The notes under the pieces were generated by a model. The model worked only from the letters and a program-made list of their open reading frames with translations, made no database searches and had not been told where the DNA came from. The position numbers and the translations under genes are program-made. From Nitrospira sp. (GTDB lineage: Bacteria; Nitrospirota; Nitrospiria; Nitrospirales; Nitrospiraceae): a stretch of DNA of 64,000 nt. Positions 35,205 through 43,985 of this stretch are shown one piece after another; positions within the stretch are counted from its first letter, which is position 1; every line of letters begins with the position of its first letter. Location of the stretch: NCBI GenBank assembly GCA_029194665.1, contig JARFXO010000001.1, positions 496,001 to 560,000 on the forward strand, given 5' to 3'.

Positions 35205-36237
35205 AATGGCGCACTTGACAGCACGTCGTATCTGTACAAATCACTTTGGTGCAACCGAGGGTCTCTACGGAGGGCAGGTGCTTGATCAATACGTTGCGCT
35301 TCGCCATGCGCTGGCTGCTCATGGCGAGGGAGAGGGTGACGGTCGGGAGCAAACCCTCCGGCGCGTTCGCCACGATGATGCCGATCCCGAAGGTGGCGCT
35401 GATCCAGAAGCCGAGTCCGGTGCATAAGCCGACGAGAAAAAATGTCGCCCCATCTCCAGCGAAATGACTGCGACGATGCGAGTGACTTTAGCGATCTCTT
35501 TCTGGAGAGGATTGAGCCCGGTTTCAACCATGGTGGTGAGTGCGAGGATCTTGCCGAACTCTGAATTCATCCCAGTGGCGAAGACGACGGCGCGACCATG
35601 CCCCGACAGGATGGTGGTGCCGGCAAAGACGAGGTTTGGGAGCTCGAGCCGGTGCCCGTCCTCAGTTGCTTCGGCCGCCCCTCGTTTCGGTGTTGATTCA
35701 CCGGTCAAGGCCGCGTTGTCCACTCGCATCCCGACTGCCTCGATCAGACGCGCATCGGCTGGCACCAGTTCTCCTTCCTCTAGAATCAGCACATCTCCCG
35801 GTGCGATCTCGCTTCGCGTCACTTCGACCGACTGTCCTCCTCTGGTCACCCATGTCGTATCAGGCAATAGGCGGTGGAGGACCTGGAGAGTGCGCTCGTC
35901 CTTGTATTCCTGGGAAGAAGGCGAATACCGCGTTGATCACGATGACGCCGAGGATGGCCCATCCCAATGGGGCCATCCCTTCACCGGGCTTCATGGCGTC
36001 CGCGGCGAAAGAGAGACCGGCGGCAATCCAAAGGAGGATCGCGAGAAAGTGAGTGAAATGGTGGAGGAGTCCTCGAAGGAGCGAGTATTGGCCTGACCCG
36101 ACAAGGACATTGGGCCCATATCGAGCCAATCGCCGTTGAGCGTCACCAGGAGACAGACCACCGTTGGTGGTTTCCATCCGCTTCAGCACGGCTTCGGCCG
36201 AGAGTCGATGAATGTCGTGGTGGCTAATGTCGGGCAC
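35205..36237 (-). pseudogene. P-type cation ATPase, frameshifted and truncated at the phosphorylation motif
   Basis: The N-terminal third of a P2-type ATPase (calcium/cation type). The cation-ATPase N-domain reads HRLSAEAVLKRMETTNGGLS; the actuator domain has IAPGDVLILEEGELVPADAR and NAALTGEST. Then come membrane helices with NAPEGLLPTVTLSLAMSSQR and SVETLGCTKVICTD. An extra C near 35910 (GGG on the plus strand) breaks the frame after AVFAFF, and an indel at a run of six T near 35440 breaks it again. Homology stops abruptly after ICTD, where KTGTLT should follow, at about 35210. The catalytic loop is thus lost. Its start overlaps the end of a Usp gene by 14 bases. Confidence 0.85.
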
Positions 36238-37135
36238 TGGTGCCTCGTACGATCAGGACGGAACAGGGAGCATGCCTGAGCAGACTTTCGGAAACGCTAC
36301 CGAGGTAGAGCCGCTCGTTCTTGGTCAACTCTCGGGACCCGATTACCAGTAGCTCGTCACGATTGGCTTCAACATGTTTAACGATGGTCTCGATGACGTG
36401 GCCTATCCACACCTGTGTTGCGACGGAATAGCCCTCCTTGATGAACTCATCACGAAGACCATGGACGAGTGCGGTTGCTCGATCCGTGACCGGTTTGGTT
36501 AGTTCGGCCAGTTGCGACTCGGACAGGTACCGCTTGGCAAGATCTGTGACGGGACTTTCAGCCGAGGTCAGGATCGTGACGGCAGCGGATTCTGCAAGAA
36601 TATGAGATCGCAGGAACCTGGCGGCGGTTCGTGACGGTTTGGAGTCATCGACTGCGAGGGCAACACGATGCAGGTTGGGCATGGGCTGTTTCACGACCAA
36701 AACAGAACAGGCGGTCGACGAGACCACCTGACGGGAGACGCTCCCCAACAAGAATCCCTGAATATCGCTCAGACCGCGTGATCCCATGATGATCAAGTCC
36801 GCCTTCAGACGACGGGCTGTCTTCGCAATGGTATGGGCAGCCGGACCATGCGTGAGGATAGTCTGGAATTTTGTGCGTGGTCCGGTTGCTGCCTGACCGA
36901 GGGCGAGTCGGGCCGATCGTGCTGCGTCGCGCAGCACGATAGTCCCAGCCTTTTCCATTGCGGCAATGGCACGCTTTGCTGCGACGGGGTTCTTGTTCTT
37001 GGCGGCCTGAAGCGCCGGCTGGTCGACTATGTGCAGAAGCCCCACATGCTCAGGCTCTCGAGTGGCAAGAGCCTCGAGCGCTTGTACTGCCCATCCTGAA
37101 TGTTCCGACCCATCAACCGCACAGAGAATTCGCAT
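36224..37135 (-). CDS. Tandem universal stress protein
   Basis: 303 residues, two Usp domains (about 1-150 and 155-300). Each begins with a strand and acidic site (ILCAVDGSEHS and VALAVDDSKPS). The ATP-loop signature is GSRGLSDIQGFLLGSVSRQV in the first and GSRELTKNERLYLGSVSESL in the second. An ATP-binding type is likely. It is upstream of, and overlaps, the dead P-type ATPase. Usp genes beside cation pumps are common, so the two once formed an operon. Confidence 0.9.
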   Translation of the reverse strand: MRILCAVDGSEHSGWAVQALEALATREPEHVGLLHIVDQPALQAAKNKNPVAAKRAIAAMEKAGTIVLRDAARSARLALGQAATGPRTKFQTILTHGPAAHTIAKTARRLKADLIIMGSRGLSDIQGFLLGSVSRQVVSSTACSVLVVKQPMPNLHRVALAVDDSKPSRTAARFLRSHILAESAAVTILTSAESPVTDLAKRYLSESQLAELTKPVTDRATALVHGLRDEFIKEGYSVATQVWIGHVIETIVKHVEANRDELLVIGSRELTKNERLYLGSVSESLLRHAPCSVLIVRGTSARH

Positions 37136-37558
37136 GATCGATTTCCTTCCTGAGTATGCTCACTATGCAGTAACGAGTTCGGGTATTAGAACTGCATTGG
37201 ATATGCCTGTAGGGTGAGGAAAGGTGAAAGAAGAATTCATTGTTTACCAAAGAGTTGTGGAAGGAGTCTCTACTGTAATTAGTGGACGTATTGCGGCGTT
37301 TTGCAGCAGAAGCCGGTGACATCCTGTGGTGATTAGCGCCAGTCGAGCGAGTATGGATTCGTGTGGAAGTATTCTTCGAATAAGCAAGGAGGGTCGGATT
37401 GTCTCAGCAGCAAAAGAAGACTCGCGGTTAACTAAGCGAGGGCGTTAAGGCTGCGGATCGCCTCGCTTCGCCGACAATGAGGAATGGGCATCTACCGTTC
37501 GGATGGTCGACGAATGATGCATGGACGGCGAGAGTGGCGGACCAATCGGTTAGGGGGC
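37136..37558. other. Divergent spacer between Usp and CBS genes
   Basis: No gene is supported. An inverted repeat, AAGCGAGG (37434-37441) and CCTCGCTT (37461-37468), lies about 90 bases before the CBS gene and may be a hairpin or protein site. Promoters for both directions are expected here but none matched well. Confidence 0.35.
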
Positions 37559-38020
37559 ATGATGAAAAAACCAAAGAGGACCAAAAGGAAGGCCAAGGTT
37601 AGGATCAATGTCAAAGACTTCGATTCCATGACCGTCAGCCAGGTTATGGAGAAAGAAGTGCAATGCGCCCGCCCGAGGACGAAGGGAGATGTGATTGCTT
37701 CGTTGATGATCGAGGGGTTCGGGGCCGTGCCGGTCGTGGAGAATGGAAAGAAGTTAGCCGGTATTGTCAGCGAGCATGATTTGCTTGCAGCGATCGACGA
37801 CCGTCATCGGCTCGGTGCCGTCGCGGCGAAGGAAATCATGACTTCTAACCCCTATTCAGTAAGGGCTGAAACGACGCTCGGTACATTGGTCCATGTGCTG
37901 CGCGCAAGCGATCTGGTCCGAGTTCCCGTCGTGGATGACGAGGATAAACTGATCGGTATCATCGCGAGGCGCGATGTCTTGCGAACCTATCTTGCCACCG
38001 GTGGAAAACGAGAACAGTGA
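37559..38020 (+). CDS. CBS-domain pair protein
   Basis: About 153 residues: a basic head (MMKKPKRTKRKAKVR) and two CBS motifs forming one Bateman module (SQVMEKEVQCARP to GIVSEHDLLAAI; KEIMTSNPYSV to GIIARRDVLRTYL). Such modules bind adenosine nucleotides or SAM and act as energy sensors. The frame is open further upstream, but the ATG at 37559 after TTAGGGGG is preferred. A second CBS gene starts 7 bases after the stop, so the two probably act together. Confidence 0.82.
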   Translation: MMKKPKRTKRKAKVRINVKDFDSMTVSQVMEKEVQCARPRTKGDVIASLMIEGFGAVPVVENGKKLAGIVSEHDLLAAIDDRHRLGAVAAKEIMTSNPYSVRAETTLGTLVHVLRASDLVRVPVVDDEDKLIGIIARRDVLRTYLATGGKREQ

Positions 38021-38027
38021 GGAACGT

Positions 38028-38462
38028 ATGAGACAAACCGACTTCTTCATGAAAGCCAGCGATCCAAAGACCTTAACGGTGGAGCAACTGATGCAGGATG
38101 CGGTCACGCGATGTACACCGCGCACCGACGCATCGACGATCGTCCACATGATGACGCATCGAAATTTCGGGAGTCTTCCTGTCGTGGAAGAGGATGGCAC
38201 GTTGGTCGGGATCGTCACCGAATACGATCTCCTTCAAGCCATGCTGGACGGGCGCGATCTTCGGAAGGTTCTCGCGATCGAGATCATGTCGGCATATCCG
38301 GTGACCGTGACCGAAGAGCAAACACTGGCCCAAGTGGCCGACCTGTTCCAGGACCGCTATTTGACCAGAGTTCCGGTTGTGCGAGACAACAAGCTGGTGG
38401 GTATTCTGGCCCGGCGGGATCTGCTGTTCGGCTATATGAAGGCGTCACAGTATTGGTCATAA
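38028..38462 (+). CDS. CBS-domain pair protein (second copy)
   Basis: 144 residues with two CBS motifs (VEQLMQDAVTRCTPRTDAST to GIVTEYDLLQAM; IEIMSAYPVTV to GILARRDLLFGYM). It is similar in design to the upstream CBS protein and was probably formed by duplication. The ATG at 38028 has GAGG six bases upstream. It may make heterodimers with the first. No fused effector domain is present, so the regulated partner is unknown. Confidence 0.85.
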   Translation: MRQTDFFMKASDPKTLTVEQLMQDAVTRCTPRTDASTIVHMMTHRNFGSLPVVEEDGTLVGIVTEYDLLQAMLDGRDLRKVLAIEIMSAYPVTVTEEQTLAQVADLFQDRYLTRVPVVRDNKLVGILARRDLLFGYMKASQYWS

Positions 38463-38906
38463 CCATTGACGGAAACGAGACACGGATGGTGAGAGGAGCG
38501 GCCGGTTCATTGTGTGATTGAACCAATGGGGGATGGATCAAACGTCTACCGGCGAGTCTGATACTTCTTGTGATGTTCCTTCTTACCGCTCCTCAAGCCG
38601 GCTCTGGAAGCCCGCAGCGTGGTCCTTGCGGCGTCCGCTTTCTCACCAACGCGACCGTGCCGTGAGAATGCCGGATGCTCCATGCGCGCGAATCGTTGAA
38701 AACACTCTTCGGTGAGTAGTGGCCTGGTGCGGCGTGTTTCAATCGCACCGATCGACGCCATGTGTATGCCGGTGCGTCGATCAAAGTCCCGAAGGGGATC
38801 GAGGACCAGGAGCTCTTTGCACCTCGCATGGGCGAAAGGAGGATGGGAAGAGGAACCTGGTCACGCGATAGCCCGCGGGGCGCATCGACGAATGGAGGTG
38901 GGTGTC
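38463..38906. other. Spacer before the cupredoxin-like gene
   Basis: No gene is called. A minus-strand frame (38761-38546, MASIGAIETRRTRPLLTEEC and a lysine-rich end) is open and looks mildly protein-like. It has no ribosome site and no family match, so it is left out. GGAGG at its right end belongs to the gene at 38907. Confidence 0.35.
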
Positions 38907-39431
38907 ATGAGAGGCAAGGGACGATCGCAATTTTTCCACTGGATGCTTCTGATCCCCGCGCTTTCACTGTGCGCTGCTCTTTTTAGCCTACCCGGATGGG
39001 CTCAGGCCAAGGAGTTCTGGTTTGTCGCCCAGGAACTGGGCAAAGGGAAGGGCACCTTCGAAATGGGAGAAACGGAAATCTGGCTTCCTAATGCTGTGAT
39101 CATCGACCAAAAAGAGGATCTCAATGAACCCTTATGGTTTGTCCTCCAGAATCCCACCGACGTCGACCACGAATTCGCGGTGTGGGGGCTTTTCATGCTT
39201 CTGCCTGAAGGCGAGGCGATGCCGGAGATCAGGTTGGATCCCGGCTCAGGAGGGCTGCTCGCGCGAAACATCCCAGTGCCGCTTCACCTCCGGGTGCAAG
39301 CTGGAGAGACGAAAAGAATTCAGGTTGCGCCACGTGGGTTAGTCGGCGAGAAAAACCTGGGGGCTCGTTATCCATTCTTTTGTACCAAGCACAAGGATAT
39401 CCGGGTCAGTGGATTCATTTATGTGGACTAG
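38907..39431 (+). CDS. Secreted cupredoxin-like protein
   Basis: 174 residues. A signal peptide (FHWMLLIPALSLCAALFSLP, cleavage near AQA) is followed by one beta-sandwich domain. Likely copper ligands are the His in DVDHEFAV and the Cys and His in YPFFCTKHKDIRV; the usual axial Met after the His is not seen, so metal binding is uncertain. The start with GGAGG eight bases upstream is chosen; a longer frame to 38712 has no signal. It may be a periplasmic electron carrier or copper-binding protein. Confidence 0.7.
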   Translation: MRGKGRSQFFHWMLLIPALSLCAALFSLPGWAQAKEFWFVAQELGKGKGTFEMGETEIWLPNAVIIDQKEDLNEPLWFVLQNPTDVDHEFAVWGLFMLLPEGEAMPEIRLDPGSGGLLARNIPVPLHLRVQAGETKRIQVAPRGLVGEKNLGARYPFFCTKHKDIRVSGFIYVD

Positions 39432-39666
39432 GGCGCGGCGGGATATCGCCGTCAGGTCGACGTTGTCTGCCGCATTCGACCTCGGTTATTGCTCTATCAC
39501 GGTGGTGATGCCAGCACTGAGGTCGTTGCACAGGATTTCACTCCAAGATACGGATCTTGGCCATCCACTAAGAGTCAATCCGAAACTCGCTGAACTGTGG
39601 TGACATATCCGTCTTCGGGAATGTAGGCTTTGACCTGATCCACGATCGCCACGCAGTCCCAACGTC

Positions 39667-40722
39667 ATGTTTCTTGCATTGACCCGGTTCATCCACCATC
39701 ACCTGTTGTGGTTTTTGATCGGCGCGTACGCCATTTCCGCTACGTGGCCGACAGCCGGCCTCTGGATTCGGAATCTTACGTTTGGTGATGTCTGGATTTT
39801 TCACGAGAAACTCCATGTCTCCTTACTCCTGCTTCTGCTGGCGACGCTGATGTTCAACGCGGGGCTGGGCGTCAAGACCTCGCACCTCAGATCTCTGGCC
39901 CAAAAAATCAGGGTACTGTTTGCGGGGCTTACCGCGAATCTCATCATCCCTATGGCCTATATTTTTCTGATCACCCTCATCATGAGGCTGTGGCACAACC
40001 CGGTGGAAGCTCAACACATTTTGGTCGGGCTGGCCTTGGTAGCTGCCATGCCGATTGCCGGGGCCTCAACCGCCTGGGTCCAGAACTCCAATGGCAATCT
40101 GGCGCTGAGCTTAGGATTGGTCCTCGCTTCGACCTTACTTAGTCCTGTGCTGACTCCTGTCGCGCTGCATGTGTTCGGTGAAATGGCCACGGAAGAATAT
40201 GAGGCTGTCATACACAACCTCGCCGCGTATGGTTCGGGGGCATTCCTGGGATTTTGGATCGTATTGCCTTCTCTCCTGGGCCTTGGTGTGCGCTTCGTTG
40301 CGTCTGAAACTCACCTGACGGCGATCATGCCCTTCCTCAAACTGATCAATTCCATCGTCTTACTGTTGTTGAACTATTCGAACGGATCAGTGTCACTTCC
40401 TCAGGCAATCGCCGAACGAGACTACGACTTCTTGGCGGTGACGTTGGCCATCACGGCGGGCCTCTGTTTCACGGCATTTGCATCCGGCTATGGGTTGAGT
40501 CGACTCTTTAAAGTCGATAATGCCCAACGAGTCTCGCTGATGTACGGATTGGGGATGAATAACAATGGAACCGGGCTGGTATTGGCTTCGCTCGTCCTCG
40601 CCTCGTACCCCCGTGTCATGGTTCCGATCATCTTTTACAACCTCGCCCAACACCTGATAGCTGGTGGAGTGCATGAGGTCATAGGGCGAAAGGTTGTGCG
40701 TCAAGAAGCAAGGGGTACTTAA
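39667..40722 (+). CDS. Bile acid:sodium symporter family (SBF/BASS) membrane protein
   Basis: 351 residues with about nine or ten membrane helices. Family features include LMFNAGLGV, GLALVAAMPIAGASTAWVQN with its conserved proline and small residues, and GLGMNNNGTGLVLASLVLAS near the end, corresponding to the paired sodium-binding crossover helices. In bacteria such proteins move organic anions such as keto acids or sulfonated compounds with sodium. The substrate cannot be told. No ribosome site stands out before the ATG. Confidence 0.85.
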   Translation: MFLALTRFIHHHLLWFLIGAYAISATWPTAGLWIRNLTFGDVWIFHEKLHVSLLLLLLATLMFNAGLGVKTSHLRSLAQKIRVLFAGLTANLIIPMAYIFLITLIMRLWHNPVEAQHILVGLALVAAMPIAGASTAWVQNSNGNLALSLGLVLASTLLSPVLTPVALHVFGEMATEEYEAVIHNLAAYGSGAFLGFWIVLPSLLGLGVRFVASETHLTAIMPFLKLINSIVLLLLNYSNGSVSLPQAIAERDYDFLAVTLAITAGLCFTAFASGYGLSRLFKVDNAQRVSLMYGLGMNNNGTGLVLASLVLASYPRVMVPIIFYNLAQHLIAGGVHEVIGRKVVRQEARGT

Positions 40723-40784
40723 TCAGAGGCCCATCCGGCGATAGCGCCTGACAGGACGTTCCGTTTTTTGCGCAAGAATACATG

Positions 40785-41147
40785 CTACTGTGCCGGTTGG
40801 TCGAAGTGTCTACCCATGTTTTTCGACCCATGACCGGAGCGCAATCGTGCCGGGCCAGGGCCGGATTCTGGTCCCAGCAGACCAGCTCCAGGGCCTATGG
40901 ACGGAGACAGGGGGAACGTCGGTGAGCCGAGATCTGGGCTTCGTGGAGGAATATGAGACTCGGGTAGAGCGCCTGGTACTTGCAAAGTACGCAATCCATT
41001 GCGGGCATTCGAACGGCCTGTGGTGTCAGACGGGCTAGCGGGGTTTGTTAGACGATCGCTATGTAAGTCAGAAGTTTGACCGTACAAGACGGCACTATCC
41101 CCCAGGAGGGCCAGGGTCAAAATCGATCCGAGGACGGTATCCTTCAT
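40785..41147 (-). CDS. Hypothetical small secreted protein
   Basis: 120 residues. A signal-like N-terminus (MKDTVLGSILTLALLGDSAV, then LYGQ) precedes a low-complexity chain rich in Pro, Gly and Ser. No domain is recognised. GGGTGGGC before the ATG is a fair ribosome site. It lies 67 bases beyond emrA on the same strand and could be the last gene of the efflux operon. Confidence 0.45.
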   Translation of the reverse strand: MKDTVLGSILTLALLGDSAVLYGQTSDLHSDRLTNPASPSDTTGRSNARNGLRTLQVPGALPESHIPPRSPDLGSPTFPLSPSIGPGAGLLGPESGPGPARLRSGHGSKNMGRHFDQPAQ

Positions 41148-41214
41148 TGCCCACCCTTTTCCCGACCCATCGCTTCACGCCTGCCGATGGAAGATCGTCC
41201 GCATAAAAAGTTTG

Positions 41215-42447
41215 TCAGCGCGTGTTTTCGTCGCGCGCCGTCCCCACGGATCCTGCAAGGCGAGTCACCAGATTGATCCGCATGACGTCCTGTGCCAGGG
41301 CTTCGGCGTCCGTCAATTCGTGGTCATAGACGTCGGTCTGATACTCCTCGGTCTCGACGTTCGCCAGCGACGACCAGACGGATTGCCCTCCCTCGCTGAC
41401 GCGGATTTTGGTGACCGTGGAGAGGCCGGGCCTGATCGGATGCTCCCGGAGTTCCTCGGCGGCCAGCGCGATCCGGACCGGCACCCGTTCGACGATGTGG
41501 ATAAAGTTCCCGGTGGAGTTGTCCGGCGGTAACAGTGCGAACGGACTCCCGGTGCCGGGGACCAGGCCCTCCACCGTGCCGCGAAACGTGTGGTGGCCGC
41601 CGTGGAGGTCCACGCGCACTTCAGCCGGTTGACCCGGGCGAACGTCCGCCACGTCGGTTTCGCGCAAGTTGGCTTCCACCCAGAGATGGTCCAGCGGCAC
41701 GATCGTCATGAGGTGCGTGCCGTGCTTGACCCGGTCGCCGACCTGGGCCCGGCGTTTCGCCACGTAGCCCGACGCCGGCGCGCGGATCTGCTGCCGCGCA
41801 TATTCGAGATGGGCGTGGATGAACGCATGCTTCGCCAGCTCGACCGTCGGATGGTCCAGCACCGTCGTGCCGCCGATCTGCGCGTCGAGCGCGTCGTATT
41901 CCGCCTGGGTTTCCCGCACCTCGGCGGCCAAGGCCTGCACGTGATCCTGCGCATTCTGGAGTATCTGCTTCGACACAGCGCCGCTGGGCACCGCACGCCG
42001 GTACCGAGCCAGGTCGTGGCGGACCACGTCGAGCCGCGCCCGGCGCGCCGCCAATTTGTCCGCCAGTTGCCGCTGCGTAATGAAGAGCGCGTTGATGTGC
42101 CGGACCGCGTCGCCGAGTCGCCCGCGGGCCTGGCCCAGCGCCGTCGTCGCTTCGTTCGCATCGAGCCGGACCAGTACCTCGCCGCGCGTGACGAACTGCG
42201 TCTCTTCGAAGAACACCTGCGTGATGATGCCGCCGGCCTGCGCCGCGACCGGCACGAGGTTGCCGGTCACATAGGCATTATCGGTTTGCACCCAATGCCG
42301 GGCCGTCGTCCACCAATGTCCGCCATAGGCGAGACCGGCTAGACTCAGCCCGAGCGCCACGAGCGCCAGCCGCCGGTTGCGCTGCGCGTGCAGCGATTCT
42401 TCGATCAGTTGCGGTGCCGGTGGGGGTATGGCATCGGTGTCGCTCAT
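41215..42447 (-). CDS. emrA: Membrane fusion protein of an EmrA/HlyD-type efflux pump
   Basis: 410 residues. A cytoplasmic head and one membrane helix (~28-45, LALVALGLSLAGLAYGGHWW) are followed by a lipoyl half-motif (VQTDNAYVTGNLVPVAAQAG, then VLVRLDANE). A long alpha-hairpin comes next, then the second half (IRAPASGYVAKRRAQVGDRV) and beta-barrel blocks (VEANLRETDVADVRPGQPAE). This is the EmrA pattern. It bridges inner-membrane EmrB and the outer-membrane channel. It starts 4 bases after the channel gene. Codons are rich in C and G, as in the whole three-gene unit. Confidence 0.88.
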   Translation of the reverse strand: MSDTDAIPPPAPQLIEESLHAQRNRRLALVALGLSLAGLAYGGHWWTTARHWVQTDNAYVTGNLVPVAAQAGGIITQVFFEETQFVTRGEVLVRLDANEATTALGQARGRLGDAVRHINALFITQRQLADKLAARRARLDVVRHDLARYRRAVPSGAVSKQILQNAQDHVQALAAEVRETQAEYDALDAQIGGTTVLDHPTVELAKHAFIHAHLEYARQQIRAPASGYVAKRRAQVGDRVKHGTHLMTIVPLDHLWVEANLRETDVADVRPGQPAEVRVDLHGGHHTFRGTVEGLVPGTGSPFALLPPDNSTGNFIHIVERVPVRIALAAEELREHPIRPGLSTVTKIRVSEGGQSVWSSLANVETEEYQTDVYDHELTDAEALAQDVMRINLVTRLAGSVGTARDENTR

Positions 42448-42451
42448 CCGG

Positions 42452-43975
42452 TCAACTCGCCGGCAGCGCCGGCCTCTTCTCGATATCAGGATTGTGGTAG
42501 CCGCCGCCTAAGGCTTCAATGAGATCCACCATCGCGACGAGTTGATCGCTCTCCAGTGCCCGCAGCGCATATTCCTGTTCCAATACCGGGTAGCGATGGC
42601 GGAGCCCTTCCCGGTCGTCGTCCAGTCCGGACACGACCCGGACGTTGGCGAGCCGCCAGTCCTCGCTGAGCGACGCCACGACGCGCTGATGCGATGCCAA
42701 CATCTCACGCGTCGCCTGCCACGCGCTCAGACTGTCCGCGACTTCGCGCAAGGCGTCGAGCAGCGTGTCGTTATACAGGTCCACCGCCGTGTCGTACTCC
42801 GCCCGACGTGTCGCTAGTTCGCCGCGCAAACGGCCCCCTTCGAAGATCGGCAAGCGCAGGCCCGGGGCGAGGCCATAGGAAAAGCTCTGGCCGGAAAACA
42901 GGAAATTCGCCAACTTGTCGGCCCCCTTGGTGAACGTCAACGCATTGAACCCGACGAAGGCGGTCAGATCGATCGTGGGGTAGAACTGCGTTTTCGCGAC
43001 CTTCACCACCCGCGCGGCGGCGTACGCACGATACAGGGCCGCCGCCAAATCAGGCCGGTGGACCAGCAAGCCGATCGAGAGGTGCTCCGGGACGGGCATC
43101 TGCTCGGGAATGGTGGCGCCCGCCACCGTGACGAGGTGGCGCCCGTCGTCCGGCCCTGTGCCCATGAGGCGGGCAAGCAAATTCCGCTGCACGTCCAAGT
43201 GATCGTGCACCGCAGCTTGGCGCGTGACCGCCGCTTCGTAGTCGGCGATGGCTTGTTTCACCGCCAGGTCATTATCAATGCCCAGGGTGGACCGGGTCTC
43301 GGCGAGCATCCGTAGCCGGCGACGGAGCTCGACGATGGCGTGGACCAATTCCAGCTGCTGCTGCAGCGCCTGCCCGCGGAAGTAGGCTCGGGCGATGCCG
43401 GTGGTCAGCCGGAGTCGGACTTCGGCCCGTTCCGCTTCTTCGGCGGCCGCATGCCCGAGCGCCGCGTCGAGCGTCGCGCGATATTTGCCCCAGAAGTCGA
43501 ACTCGTACCGCACTGTGAGCGGGTTGATCATGCCGAGGAGAATACGTTGTCCTGCCGTCTCCGCGTTCAAGGCGGCGAACACGCCGTGTTGCGAGATGCG
43601 CTCGTAGGTCAACGACGCATCGGCCTCCAGGAAGGGCAGCAGGCGGGCCCCTTCCACCCGGGCCAGCCCTTGCGCTTCGCGTAAGCGTGCGGAGGCCACC
43701 TTGAGCCCCGGGTTGTCGCGCAGCGCCGTCTCGATCAGTCGGGTGAGCTCGGCGTTGTGGAACTGGTCCCACCACCGGTCCTCGGGCCATTGATGCAACC
43801 GGTGGGTCACTTCCTCCAGCGTCTCCTGCAACTCGGGCGGCTCCAGATAGGTCGCCGGCGGCTCACCCTTCGGGATCCACCATTCACAGCCGGTGACCGC
43901 GACCATGACCAACAGGCACAAGGCCGAGAGGGAGAGGGAGACGGAGAGGGAACTGGGCGATCGGCCGTGGTTCAT
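42452..43975 (-). CDS. Outer-membrane efflux lipoprotein (NodT/OprM family)
   Basis: 507 residues. A lipoprotein signal (LCLLVMVAVTG then Cys) and two TolC-type repeats (for example DNPGLKVASARLREAQGLAR and LSIGLLVHRPDLAAALYRAY) identify the RND-type outer-membrane factor family. The trimer would form the exit duct for the EmrAB-like pump. It lies between the MFS gene (10 bases upstream) and the adaptor gene (4 bases downstream), so the three genes are one operon. Confidence 0.88.
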   Translation of the reverse strand: MNHGRSPSSLSVSLSLSALCLLVMVAVTGCEWWIPKGEPPATYLEPPELQETLEEVTHRLHQWPEDRWWDQFHNAELTRLIETALRDNPGLKVASARLREAQGLARVEGARLLPFLEADASLTYERISQHGVFAALNAETAGQRILLGMINPLTVRYEFDFWGKYRATLDAALGHAAAEEAERAEVRLRLTTGIARAYFRGQALQQQLELVHAIVELRRRLRMLAETRSTLGIDNDLAVKQAIADYEAAVTRQAAVHDHLDVQRNLLARLMGTGPDDGRHLVTVAGATIPEQMPVPEHLSIGLLVHRPDLAAALYRAYAAARVVKVAKTQFYPTIDLTAFVGFNALTFTKGADKLANFLFSGQSFSYGLAPGLRLPIFEGGRLRGELATRRAEYDTAVDLYNDTLLDALREVADSLSAWQATREMLASHQRVVASLSEDWRLANVRVVSGLDDDREGLRHRYPVLEQEYALRALESDQLVAMVDLIEALGGGYHNPDIEKRPALPAS

Positions 43976-43985
43976 GGTTGTTCCT

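Noticed and set aside
35183..35527. Minus-strand frame as an independent gene
   Set aside because: Its DNA encodes the membrane part of the P-type ATPase in another frame; it is a frameshift product.
38546..38761. Minus-strand frame with basic C-terminus
   Set aside because: Some protein-like character but no start signals and no recognised family.
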